Source of the DNA: Przewalskia tangutica
Lineage: Eukaryota > Streptophyta > Magnoliopsida > Solanales > Solanaceae
NCBI GenBank assembly: GCA_029844215.1
Contig: CM056733.1
Coordinates: 51,225,142-51,289,141, forward strand
Direction of reading: 5' to 3'
Length of the DNA stretch: 64,000 nt
Numbering within the stretch: position 1 is the first letter of the stretch; each line of letters opens with the position of its first letter. Both the position numbers and the translations under genes were made by a program. Of this stretch, positions 46,894 to 58,265 are shown piece after piece. Under the pieces are notes generated by a model that was not told where the DNA came from, ran no database searches, and saw only the letters and a list, made by a program, of their open reading frames with translations.

Positions 46894-46929
46894 AACATTC
46901 GGGGACGAATGTTTCTAAGGGGGGAAGAA
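46894..46929 (+). other. Stem-loop and polypurine tract, int1
   Basis: AACATTCG (46894-46901), loop GGGA, CGAATGTT (46906-46913), then TCTAAGGGGGGAAGAA to the start of LTR2. Confidence 0.85.
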
Positions 46930-49900
46930 TGTTACACCCCGTAAGTCCAGGACATGTATAAGAGAATGTATGTATGGAATCAAGACTTGAAAATTGGTAC
47001 GAAAGGAAGAATTGTTTTTCCGACGGAAAATCTTTCGAACGTCGGAAAGGAAAAATGTTCGTTGAGGAGAATTAGATTCTCAAAATGCATTATTTGAAGA
47101 ATATGGAACTTATTAACATTATGGAATTTATTTTTATTTTTACGTTTTGTGGGGCCCACCCGAGGAATTTTACGTTTTGTGGGGCCCACGAGGGTTACAT
47201 AATTTTATGGACGAATGAGAAGGCGACACGTGACACCTCCCCCACATGGTCTTGGTCGAAAAATTGCAAGGGTAAAATGGTCATTGACCATCAAGGAAGA
47301 TAAGTCTTGCTAGCTTGATATTATTGACCAAGTCAACTTGCCACTTGTGTGTGATCCAAGTGCTCTTCATCCTAGCCACCCATATGTGATTATCTTGACC
47401 CTCAATTGTATTATATATACACACTAGCGCAAGACTTGCTCTTCAACACTTAGAATTATTTCACACATAGTTGTTCTTCATTTAGGAGCTCACGGCTTTG
47501 TCTCAATTCCCACAAGAAAATTTTGTAGTTTTGATCCATTGTTCACAAGACTTTAACCCAAGGTCCCTAAGGGTATTGTAAGGATATCTCAATAGAAAGA
47601 TTTCGGAAAAACGGCGTTTTCACGTTAGTCGCAAGGCGAAAACCTAAGTAGTTTTCCTAGTTTTGGATTGGAAATGGAAGAGAAGTTGGTTGTGAACTTC
47701 TAAAGGCTTCAAATAGCGGATTGGAGCGTAAAGGAAAGGAGCTAAGAATTGCTAAGGAGCGACTTTGAATCTTGGAAATATTAAGGGCTTGTAAAGGTAT
47801 AATTCTTGTCGTTTTAGTACTTAAGATTACTTATTGGTGTAACTATGGATATTAGCAAACATGAGATGTTTATATTATGAAGTTTGATATGTATATTGGC
47901 TATTGGAACCCTAATCCGAAACTAGCATGTTTAGGCTTAAGATTACAATTCAAGTTGATTATTAGTTTAAGTCGTCGCATGTTGTATAAAGAAGGAAATT
48001 GTAATTGTTGAAGTTGTCTATGACTATATAACAAGTTAGATCTAAGAACTTGGAATTTGGAAAAATATTGGAAAGGACTTAGGATTGGTTATAAGTTGGC
48101 CGAGAATGGCTTGGATATTAAACTTGATTGGTTTGAATTGTGGGGCGGAATTTTACACGTATTGTAAGGCGTGTAATCCCCTTTGATTGGTTGGTATGTT
48201 GAGCCTTAAATGTGGCATGTTTGGTTATTGTATTCGGCCTTGAAAAAGGTGGCAAAGTATGTAGAAACAAAGGAAGTGCTGCCCGATTTTCCGTAGAATA
48301 AGAGACCGTGTACTTAGTATTATTCTACGTTTGAAGCTAGAGGTTAATGGACGTATTATGGCCATTATAGGTTGAAGTACTACGAGTAGCGTATTCTACT
48401 TGAAGGGGTGGAAAAGCTAGCAAGGATAAAGTACTTGGGAGCATTTTGCAACTTGTCAGTAGTCGTCGCGAGGTATGTGAACCTCTTCTTTCTTTGGCAT
48501 GATCCTACGTATGAAATAGCCATGTGATAGTATTTCATGATTCCTTCTACTCTTAGAAGTTAAGAAGTGTCCAAGTTGTTGATTCTAAGTTCAAAATATG
48601 TCTAAAGTTATCCTAAGTCCTTACCAAGTCTTATGGGAGATGTTGGTAAGAATGGTTAGGAAGTTATGAGATTTGATTTAAAGCTATGTGTCTTGATTTA
48701 TTTAAAGTAAGCAAGTTGATTTTATGTTTAAAAAAAATGACTTGAATTTATATGTGAAAAGGGTATTGATTTTAAAAGTGGAGGTTATATGATTTTATAA
48801 GTATAAGTAAATGGACTTTAAAGAATGTATGTTATGAAGTTTTAAAGACTACGAACTTTGATTGTCTTTTAAGGATTTTGAAGTTTTAAGCGATATGATT
48901 TTAAAGAATGTATACTACGAGGGGTTAATACTATAAGCCTGGATTTTATGAGTGGAAATGACTAACTTTAAAAAGTATGGCTTCTTAATTTATTTCAAAA
49001 GTTAAGAAGATGGTTTCCAAAAGAGTGTGTGACTTAAGCTTTAAAAGGAAAGGAGTTTTACGATTCTTTTTAAGTATGTATGTACGTAGTATTTTTGGGT
49101 CTAGTTTTCCTAATGTTGTAAGAATAAAAGTGCCTTAAGTTCTCTAAAATGAATGGTTGATATAATAGCTTTATGAGAAGTTGTTTTGACGACTTAAGAA
49201 GAAGTGAAAAGATGGTTTAAAAATGTTATGTAAGGAAAAATAACACCGAGCCTACAAATAGGCCGGATTACGTTATGAAATACACCGAGCCTACAAATAG
49301 GCCGGATTACGTTATGAGATACACCGAGCCTACTCATAGGCCGGATTACGCCATATTACCCCGAGCCTACACATAGGCCGGGTTACGTCATCTTACACCG
49401 AGCTCCACAGGCGGGCCGAATTATGCTACATGATTCCACATTACACCGAGCTCCACAGGCGGGCCGGATTATGCTACATGATTCCACATTACACCGAGCT
49501 CCACAGGCGGGCCGGATTATGCTACATGATTCCACAGTACACCGAGCCCCACAGGCGGGCCGGATTATGTCACATGATTCATCAGTACACCGTGTCCCGC
49601 AAATGGGTCGGATTACGTTATCACGTATGGATAATCAAAGTAAGCTCCCAAATAATAAGTCCCTCCATAACGGGCCGTATTATGTTATGTAAGGTATGTA
49701 AGTTATGTGAAAAAACTTGATTAAATCCTTAAGTAAGTATGTAAGAATATGATGTTAATTCTCATTGAAAGAGGGAAAAGAACGGTTAATATACGATTGA
49801 TTTCAGGAGTTAAAATGGAACGGTAGGATCTGGTATTTCATTTTTATACTTGCCCCTGTCATTTATTTTATACAGTTATGATTTGGTTATTGTACCTTGT

Positions 49901-50346
49901 TTCTGTTCCATACTCAAATTTGTTGTGACCGACTTTCTGGGCCGTTCATGCCCGCAGGTGTTAGGTACGCAGTTTGGTGATCTGCAGGTGTAGGACCCTG
50001 CTCAGAGTTTTTGGATAGCTCCATCTGTTCAGGAGTTTATCTGTTTGGTATAGATCCTTGATGTGCTTTTGTACGATTATGGGTACGCGGGCCTTGTCCC
50101 GTCATAGTTGATAAAACTCTTAGAGGTCTGTATTCATATGTGGGATTGGACTCATGTACAGTGTAGTGTCTTTTGATTATGTATATATTATGGCAGTCTT
50201 GTCGGCTTTGTCCTTGCACGTACGTTGTTGGTTTTTTTTTTTAAAAAATGAGGTGTTATTTAAATTTCGCAGTTTACTTGTGTTGTTAAGGTAGTAGGGT
50301 GCCCAGGTAGGGCACCAGTCACGGGCCCGGGGTTCGGGGCGTGACA
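46930..50346 (+). mobile_element. LTR2 of the multi-LTR block (3.42 kb)
   Basis: It has complete ends and is both the 3' LTR of int1 and the 5' LTR of int2. It has private changes such as ACTAGCGC at about 47425 (ACTAGTGC in LTR1 and LTR3). TATA-like box 47412-47419. Tandem arrays 49245-49595. Confidence 0.92.
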
Positions 50347-50349
50347 GAG

Positions 50350-50361
50350 TGGTATCAGAGC
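50350..50361 (+). other. Primer binding site, int2
   Basis: TGGTATCAGAGC, intact. Confidence 0.9.
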
Positions 50362-50551
50362 AGTCAGTCCTCGGAATGTTTACAGACCGTGTCTAGTAGA
50401 GTCTTGATTATCGGTGTGTTGCGCGCCACACCCATAAACAGGAGGCTACAGGACATTTAGGAGTTGGTTTCTATTTTTCTCACTCTAAGATCGTGCCATA
50501 GAGCTGTGTTAGTAAGATAATTCCTCTCTGACGTATTTTTGTGTTACAGCC

Positions 50552-50845
50552 ATGCCTCCAAGGAGGGCAACAGTCGCCCAGAGGGGCAAAGGGGTAGCAG
50601 GAGCTACCAGTCAGACTCAGAGAGTTGATAGGGCTTATGCCCAGGGTATACCGGATGTTGTGCCGCAGTCGGCGAGTTCTTCTGCGCCACGTTTTGAGGC
50701 CCCAGCACCAGAGCCTCCAGTTTCTCAGTTAGGAGAAGACTATAGGGTCATGAGGGAAGCAGTTATGTTATTGACCAAGATAGCAGTTGTAAGTGATAGT
50801 ACCCCCAGAGGTAGGAATACTTTGATTAGTAAAGTGAAAAGTTAA
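50552..50845 (+). CDS. Truncated gag N-terminal protein (97 residues)
   Basis: The open frame begins MPPRRATVAQRGKGVAGATS. It starts 191 nt after the primer site and is preceded by ACAGCC, like other gag starts of the family. Residues 1 to about 76 are the gag N-terminal segment, with a Ser/Pro-rich linker (ASSSAPRFEAPAPEPPVSQL) and the helix-like DYRVMREAVMLLTKIAVV. The last 20 residues come from sequence beyond a deletion that removed core, knuckle and all of pol. It has no RNA-binding or catalytic motif. It is the only gag remnant in the window that reads without a break, but I would not assume that it is expressed. Confidence 0.5.
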   Translation: MPPRRATVAQRGKGVAGATSQTQRVDRAYAQGIPDVVPQSASSSAPRFEAPAPEPPVSQLGEDYRVMREAVMLLTKIAVVSDSTPRGRNTLISKVKS

Positions 50846-51620
50846 GAATGTTGACAAGAATGGTAAGTGAACTGAGACTATAGTTGTGGAGAGTTCACGA
50901 GTTGTAATTGCCTCATAACAGTGTAAGACCGATAGGGAAGAATGTACAGTAGAAATACTTTGGCTTATGTGACGAACCTCTAGTGAATAGGGGGATAGGG
51001 TAAGAAGTACCTTGAGATAAGAGAAAGATTTATTTCAGACTAAGAATGAGAAGTTAAGTATGACGATGAGTCGGGTTATGGACTCATTTCGGGTCAGCCG
51101 GTAGTACGAAATGGGGTGATGTCAGTTAGAAATGGTTCCAGTATGTGATAGGGTCACGAGGATGCAAGGCCCAAGTCTAGTTGATCGTTGTACGAGTTTG
51201 TCGACGCGTTCCACCGGAAGTAGGTCGTAAGGACCGAGAAGAGCCTTAGCGGAAATTCAAGTAGTATATGGCCAAGTTTGGTTAGTAACTCCAAGGATTT
51301 GGAGGACAGAAACAATATTTGAAATTTTGTGCATTATCTTTGAATAAGTTTGGAGTGCGAGAAAGTATGACAAGTAAGAAAATAAAGGAACCTCGAGGAT
51401 CCGTGTTTGAGAAGACTGTAACCTTCGAGTATTGTGATAAGGGGCCACAGACGGAAGTTCCATTGTTATGTCTACGTATGTTATATGGTGGCCATGTGTG
51501 GCATCATTAGTCTTGTGGAGTATTGATTGATAGGCATAGTATAGAGTTTATGCCGGAGTTTGTATAGCTTGGCAACCGACTAAGAACATTCGGGGACGAA
51601 TGTTTCTAAGGGGGGAAGAA

Positions 51621-54600
51621 TGTTACACCCCGTAAGTCCAGGACATGTATAAGAGAATGTATGTATGGAATCAAGACTTGAAAATTGGTACGAAAGGAAG
51701 AATTGTTTTTCCGACGGAAAATCTTCCGAACGTCGAAAAGGAAAAATGTTCGTTGAGGAGAATTAGATTCTCAAAATGCATTATTTGAAGAATATGGAAC
51801 TTATTAACATTATGGAATTTATTTTTATTTTTACATTTTGTGGGGCCCACCCGAGGAATTTTACGTTTTGTGGGGCCCACGAGAGTTACATAATTTTATG
51901 GACGAATGAGAGGGCGACACGTGACACCTCCCCCACATGGTCTTGGTCGAAAAATTGCAAGGGTAAAATGGTCATTGACCATCAAGGAAGATAAGTCCTG
52001 CTAGCTTGATATTATTGACCAAGTCAACTTGCCACTTGTGTGTGATCCTAGTGCTCTTCATCCTAGCCACCCATATGTGATTATCTTGACCCTCCATTGT
52101 ATTATATATACACACTAGTGCAAGACTTGCTCTTCAACACTTAGAATTATTTCACACATAGTTGTTCTTCATTTAGGAGCTCACGGCTTTGTCTCAATTC
52201 CCACAAGAAAATTTTGTAGTTTTGATCCATTGTTCACAAGACTTTAACCCAAGGTCCCTAAGGGTATTGTAAGGATATCTCAATAGAAAGATTTCAGAAA
52301 AACGGCGTTTTCACGTTAGCCGCATGGCGAAAACCTAAGTAGTTTTCCTAGTTTTGGATTGGAAATGGAAGAGAAGTTGGTTGTGAACTTCTAAAGGCTT
52401 CAAATAGCGGATTGGAGCGTAAAGGAAAGAAGCTAAGAATTGCTAAGGAGCGACTTTGAATCTTGGAAATATTAAGGGCTTGTAAAGGTATAATTCTTGT
52501 CGTTTTAGTACTTAAGATTACTTATTGGTGTAACTATGGATATTAGAAAACATGAGATGTTTATATTATGAAGTTTGATATGTATATTGGCTATTGGAAC
52601 CCTAATCCGAAACTAGCATGTTTAGGCTTAAGATTACAATTCAAGTTGATTATTAGTTTAAGTCGTCGCATGTTGTATAAAGAAGGAAATTGTAATTGTT
52701 GAAGTTGTCTATGACTATATAACAAGTTAGATCTAAGAACTAGGAATTTGGAAAAATATTGGAAAGGACTTAGGATTGGTTATAAGTTGGCCGAGAATGG
52801 CTTGGATATTAAACTTGATTGGTTTGAATTGTGGGGCGGAATTTTACACGTATTGTAAGGCGTGTAATCCCCTTTGATTGGTTGGTATGTTGAGCCTTAA
52901 ATGTGGCATGTTTGGTTATTGTATTCGGCCTTGAAAAAGGTGGCAAAGTATGTAGAAACAAAGGAAGTCTTTGCCAGATTTTCCGTAGAATAAGAGACCG
53001 TGTACTTAGTATTATTCTACGTTTGAAGCTAGAGGTTAATGGACGTATTATGGCCATTATAGGTTGAAGTACTACGAGTAGCGTATTCTACTTGAAGGGG
53101 TGGAAAAGCTAGCAAGGATAAAGTACTTGGGAGCATTTTGCAACTTGTCAGTAGTCGTCGCGAGGTATGTGAACCTCTTCTTTCTTTGGCATGATCCTAC
53201 GTATGAAATAGTCATGTGATAGTATTTCATGATTCCTTCTACTCTTAGAAGTTAAGAAGTGTCCAAGTTGTTGATTCTAAGTTCAAAATATTTCTAAAGT
53301 TATCCTAAGTCCTTACCAAGTCTTATGGGAGATGTTGGTAAGAATGGTTAGGAAGTTATGAGATTTGATTTAAAGCTATGTGTCTTGATTTATTTAAAGT
53401 AAGCAAGTTGATTTTATGTTTAAAAAAAATGACTTGAATTTATATGTGAAAAGCGTATTGATTTTAAAAGTGGAGGTTATATGATTTTATAAGTATAAGT
53501 AAATGGACTTTAAAGAATGTATGTTATGAAGTTTTAAAGACTACGAACTTTGATTGTCTTTTAAGGATTTTGATGTTTTAAGCGATATGATTTTAAAGAA
53601 TGTATACTACGAGGGGTTAATACTATAAGCCTGGATTTTATGAGTGGAAATGACTAACTTTAAAAAGTATGGCTTCTTAATTTATTTCAAAAGTTAAGAA
53701 GATGGTTTCCAAAAGAGTGTGTGACTTGAGCTTTAAAAGGAAAGGAGTTTTACGATTCTTTTTAAGTATGTATGTACGTAGTATTTTTGGGTCTAGTTTT
53801 CCTAATGTTGTAAGAATAAAAGTGCCTTAAGTTCTCTAAAATGAATGGTTGATATAATAGCTTTATGAGAAGTTGTTATGACGACTTAAGAAGAAGTGAA
53901 AAGATGGTTTAAAAATGTTATGTAAGGAAAAATCACACCGAGCCTACAAATAGGCCGGATTACGTTATGAAATACACCGAGCCTACAAATAGGCCGGATT
54001 ACGTTATGAGATACACCAGAACTGCCACATAGGCGGATTACGCCATATTACCCGAGCCTACATGGTAGTTCGTCATCTTCTTACACAAAGCTCGCGGCGG
54101 GCGGATTATCTTACATGATTCCACATTACACGAGCTCACAGCGGGCGGATTATGCTACATGATTCCACATTACACCGAGCTCCACAGCGGGCGGATTATG
54201 CTACATGATTCCACAAGACACGAGCCCCACAGCGGGCGGATTATGTCACATGATTCATCGATTGCCGTGTCCCCAAATGGGTGGATGCGTTATCACGTAT
54301 GGATAATCAAAGTAAGCTCCCAAATAATAAGTCCTCCATAACGGGCGTATTATGTTATGTAAGGTATGTAAGTTATGTGAAAAAACTTGATTAAATCCTT
54401 AAGTAAGTATGTAAGAATATGATGTTAATTCATTGAAAGAGGAAAAGAGCGGTTAATATACGATTGATTTGAGGAGTTAAAATGGAGCAGTAGGATCCGT
54501 ATTTCATTTTTATACTTGCCTTGTCATTTCTTTTATCTGATTATGATTTGGTTATTGTACCTTGTTTCGCTCCATACTCGGTACTGTTATCGACCCGCCG

Positions 54601-55001
54601 AGTGCGTTAAATGCCGCAGTGTTAGGTACAGTTTGGTGATCTGCAGTGTAGGACCACCTCGAGTTTTGGATAGCTCCGTCCATTCGGGAGTTTATCTGTT
54701 TGGTATAGATCCTTGATGCATACTTTTATGCGATTATGGTGCGGCGGGGCCTTGTCGTCATAGTTCGATAAAACTCTTAGAGGTGCAATTCATATGTGGG
54801 ATTGGACTCATGTACAGTGTAGTGTCTTTTGATTATGTATATATTATGGCAGTCTTGTCGGATTTGTCCTTGCACGTACGTTGTTGGTTTTTTTAAAAAA
54901 AAATGAGGTGTTATTTAAATTTCGCAGTTTACTTGTGTTGTTAAGGTAGTAGGGTGCCCAGGTAGGGCACCAGTCACGGGCCCGGGGTTCGGGGCGTGAC
55001 A
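51621..55001 (+). mobile_element. LTR3 of the multi-LTR block (3.38 kb)
   Basis: It starts TGTTACACCCCGTAAGTCC and ends GCGTGACA at 55001. Its last 800 bp (54010-54780) differ from LTR1 and LTR2 at many CAG/CTG/CCG sites. TATA-like box 52103-52110. Confidence 0.9.
53930..54265 (+). repeat. Tandem arrays in LTR3, strongly altered
   Basis: The first two 39-bp units are intact. From about 54010 on, units lose single bases, such as CACAGCGGGCGG for CACAGGCGGGCCGG and CACGAGCTC for CACCGAGCTCC. Confidence 0.8.
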
Positions 55002-55016
55002 GAGTGGTATAAGAGC
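55002..55016 (+). other. Remnant of a primer binding site at a recombination joint
   Basis: GAGTGGTATAAGAGC (one change from GAGTGGTATCAGAGC) leads directly into LTR-internal sequence TATGTGTCTTG. AGC is shared by both partners and may be the microhomology of the joint. Confidence 0.75.
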
Positions 55017-55478
55017 TATGTGTCTTGATTTATTTAAAGTAAGCAAGTTGATTTTATGTTTAAAAAAAATGACTTGAATTTATATGTGAAAAGGGTATTG
55101 ATTTTAAAAGTGGAGGTTATATGATTTTATAAGTATAAGTAAATGGACTTTGAAGAATGTATGTTATGAAGTTTTAAAGACTACGAACTTTGATTGTCTT
55201 TTAAGGATTTTGAAGTTTTAAGCGATATGATTTTAAAGAATGTATACTACGAGGGGTTAATACTATCAGCCTGGATTTTATGAGTGGAAATGAGTAACTT
55301 TAAAAAGTATGGCTTCTTAATTTATTTCAAAAGTTAAGAAGATGGTTTCCAAAGGAGTGTGTGACTTGAGCTTTAAAAGGAAATGAGTTTTATGAATCTT
55401 TTTAAGTATGTATGTACGTAGTATTTTTGGGTCTAGTTTTCCTAATGTTGTAAGAATAAAAATGCCTTAAGTTCTCTA
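55017..55478 (+). mobile_element. LTR fragment (462 bp), duplicated
   Basis: It corresponds to about 53377-53836 of LTR3. It ends at GTTCTCTA, where the sequence jumps to TGGGGTCCACCCGAGG, about 222 bp into an LTR. Confidence 0.85.
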
Positions 55479-57559
55479 TGGGGTCCACCCGAGGAATTTT
55501 ACGTTTTGTGGGGCCCACGAGGGTTACGGAATTTTATGGACGAATGAGAGGGCGACACGTGGCACCCCCCACATGTGGTCTTGGACGAAAAATTTTAAGG
55601 GTAAAATGGTCATTTACCATGGTGGAAGATAAGTCTTGCTAGCTTGAGATTGTTGACCAAGGTCAACTTGCCACTTGTGCTTAATCCTTGTGATCTTCAT
55701 CTTAGCCACCTATTTGTTTAAGTCTAAGCCATCCAATGTGTTATAAATACATACTAGTAGCAAGACAAGGTCTTGAAGACTTAGAAAAATTTCACAACAT
55801 TTCTTGTCATTTATGTTCTTTGTCGGCTTTGTGCCATTTAGGAAGACAAAAATTTGTAGTTTTGATCAATTATTCACAAGACTTAAACCCAAGGTTCCTA
55901 AGAGTATTATAAGGTTATCTCAATAGAAAGATTGCGGAAAGACGACGTTTTCACGTTAGTCGCAAGGCGGAAACTTAAGGAGTTCTTCAACTTTGAAGTT
56001 GGAACTTGAAGATGGTTCTTCATAGGCTTCTAAGGAGTGCTTGAAGCGGATTGGAACATAAGGAAAGGAGCTAAGAATTTGCTAAGGAGCGACTTTGAAT
56101 CTTGGAAATTTTAAGGGCTTATAAAGGTATACATCTTGTCGTTTTAGCAATTAAGGTTTACTTATCATTGTAGTTACGGATATTAGCAAGCATGAGTTAT
56201 ATATTATGTAGTTGGATAAGTATATTGGCTATTGGAACCCTAATCCGAAAACTAGCATGTTTAGCCTTAAGATTACAATTCAAGTCGATTATTAGTTTAA
56301 GTCGTCGCATGTTGTATAAAGAAGGAAATTGTAGTTGATGAAGTTGTTTATGACTATATAACATGTTAGACCTTAGAACTTGGAATTGGAAAAGGATTGG
56401 AAAATACTTTGAATTGTTGGTTATGTTGTTGGCCGAGAATGGCTTGAATATGGAACTACTTCGTATTAATTGTGGGGCGGAATTTTACACGTATTGTAAG
56501 GCGTGTAATCCCCTTTGTTTGGTTGTTGTTTTGAGCCTTAAATGTGGCGTGTTGGTTATTGTATTCGGCCTTGAAAAAGGTGGCAAAGTGAGTAGAAACA
56601 AAGGAAGTGTTGCCCGATTTTCCGTAGAATTAGAGACCGTATACTTAGTATTATTCTACGTTAGAGACTAGAAGTTGATAGTCTTGTTGTGACCATTATA
56701 GGTTGACACTTCTACGTACGGCGTATTCGGCTTAGCTTGTGGATTTAGCCGAAAAGGTATGTGAATTATCTCCTCTTCTAGCATGATTCCTTAAGATAAA
56801 GAAAGTATTTCCTACTCCTTAAATGATCCATTCCTTGGTTGTATTTGGATTGCCTAAAACAGAATTTGTTCTATGTACTTCCTTGATTGTACTTTGATTT
56901 TTAAATTGTAAGTTGTATAATCCATTGCCTTAGTGAAGTTGGATTCTTAAAAGTGAAAGTATTTTACTTAAAGTACATAGAGTCTTGAAAAGGAAGTGGT
57001 TTCCAAATCTTTTGGCTAGTGCCTTAGTTCCAAAAACTAAAGGTCATTATAATGACTTTAGGAAAGTCAAAGGAGTGATTTACTTAATTGTTTTAAGAGA
57101 GGAGAAATGACATGATTTAAGAGAAGTAACTTGTTTTAAAGGTGTGAGTTACTTGAGGTTTAAAAGTAGAAGAAACTTGTTTTCTATATATTAAGAGACT
57201 CGAAGTATTTTTGAAAGTTAAGAGACTTGATTTGAAAGTTGTGATACTTGGTTTTAAGTATAAGTCTCATGTTTATAAAAAGAATGAAATTGTCTAAAAA
57301 CCATAAAGGGTTATAACGACTTTATGGGAAGTTGGTTATAACGGCATTATGGAAGGTCTAGAAAGTTGTCTATTTTGATTAATGGGCATAAGTTGCCTTG
57401 ATTGTGAAAATTTGAAGTTACTTGATTTCAAGCTTTGAAATGAGTTTTTCTAAGAGTGTAGTAACTTACTTTGAAAAATAGACACACCTTGATACTACGG
57501 GTGTTAGTATCTTGGGGTATTACATAAAAAGGAGTCTTTTGAAAAGAATGTACGTACGT

Positions 57560-57975
57560 AGCACTTTGGCTTGATTAATTGAGAATTATTCCATGTATGC
57601 CTTGATAAGTATTTTGGATTGATTAATTGAGAATTAGTCTAAGTGTGCCTTGATAAGTACTTTGGCTTGATTAATTGAGAATTATTCCATGTATGCCTTG
57701 ATAAGTACTTTGGCTTGATTAATTGAGAATTAGTCTAAGTGTGCCTTGATAAGTACTTTGGCTTGATTAATTGAGAATTATTCCATGTATGCCTTGATAA
57801 GTACTTTGGCTTGATTAATTGAGAATTATTCCATGTGTGCCTTGATAAGTACTTTGGCTTGATTAATTGAGAATTAGTCTAAGTGTGCCTTGATAAGTAA
57901 TTTGGCTTGATTAATTGAGAATTTTTCTATGTGTGCCTTGATAAGTACTTTGGCTTGTTTAATTGAGAATTGCCT
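57560..57975 (+). repeat. 48-bp tandem array with alternating unit types
   Basis: Units of TTGATAAGTACTTTGGCTTG plus ATTAATTGAGAATT end in either ATTCCATGTATGCC (A) or AGTCTAAGTGTGCC (B). The order is A B A B A A' B A'', so a 96-bp dimer was amplified. M keeps about two reversed units at 22805-22900. Confidence 0.9.
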
Positions 57976-58074
57976 ATGTGTGCTGGTACTAGCCGGTTTT
58001 GTGCTAGTGGTATATCATTCATTTCGGGGTCATTCCCCGGGTTTGTGGCATTTGCATATTTCGTGTATTTGCTA

Positions 58075-58265
58075 CCCACGATGCGAGGAATACCTCATGC
58101 GGGTCCGTAAGGACTTATGCGGGTGAAATAGTCCCATGAGGGCGGGTCCAGCCTATGCGAGGAATACCTCATGCGAGTCCGTAAAGGCTTATGCGGGTGA
58201 AATAGTCCCATGCGAAGAATACCTCATGCGGGTCCACGCGACCTATGCGGGTGAAATAGTCCCAG
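58075..58265 (+). repeat. About 55-bp tandem array in LTR4
   Basis: GAGGAATACCTCATGCGGGT plus CCGTAAGG and CTTATGCGGGTGAAATAGTC recur three times. It is the plus-strand counterpart of the arrays in M and D. Confidence 0.85.

Larger units (their letters stand above)
45666..46929 (+). mobile_element. int1, internal region between LTR1 and LTR2 (1.26 kb)
   Basis: Leader, gag N-terminus remnant (45868-46090), a noncoding remnant with blocks also found in C, then stem-loop (46894-46913) and polypurine tract. It is nearly the same as int2 apart from the gag part. Confidence 0.85.
50347..51620 (+). mobile_element. int2, internal region between LTR2 and LTR3 (1.27 kb)
   Basis: Same organisation as int1. 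The post-gag part (50850-51584) is noncoding. Stem-loop AACATTCG-GGGA-CGAATGTT lies at 51585-51604 and the purine tract at 51609-51620. Confidence 0.85.
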
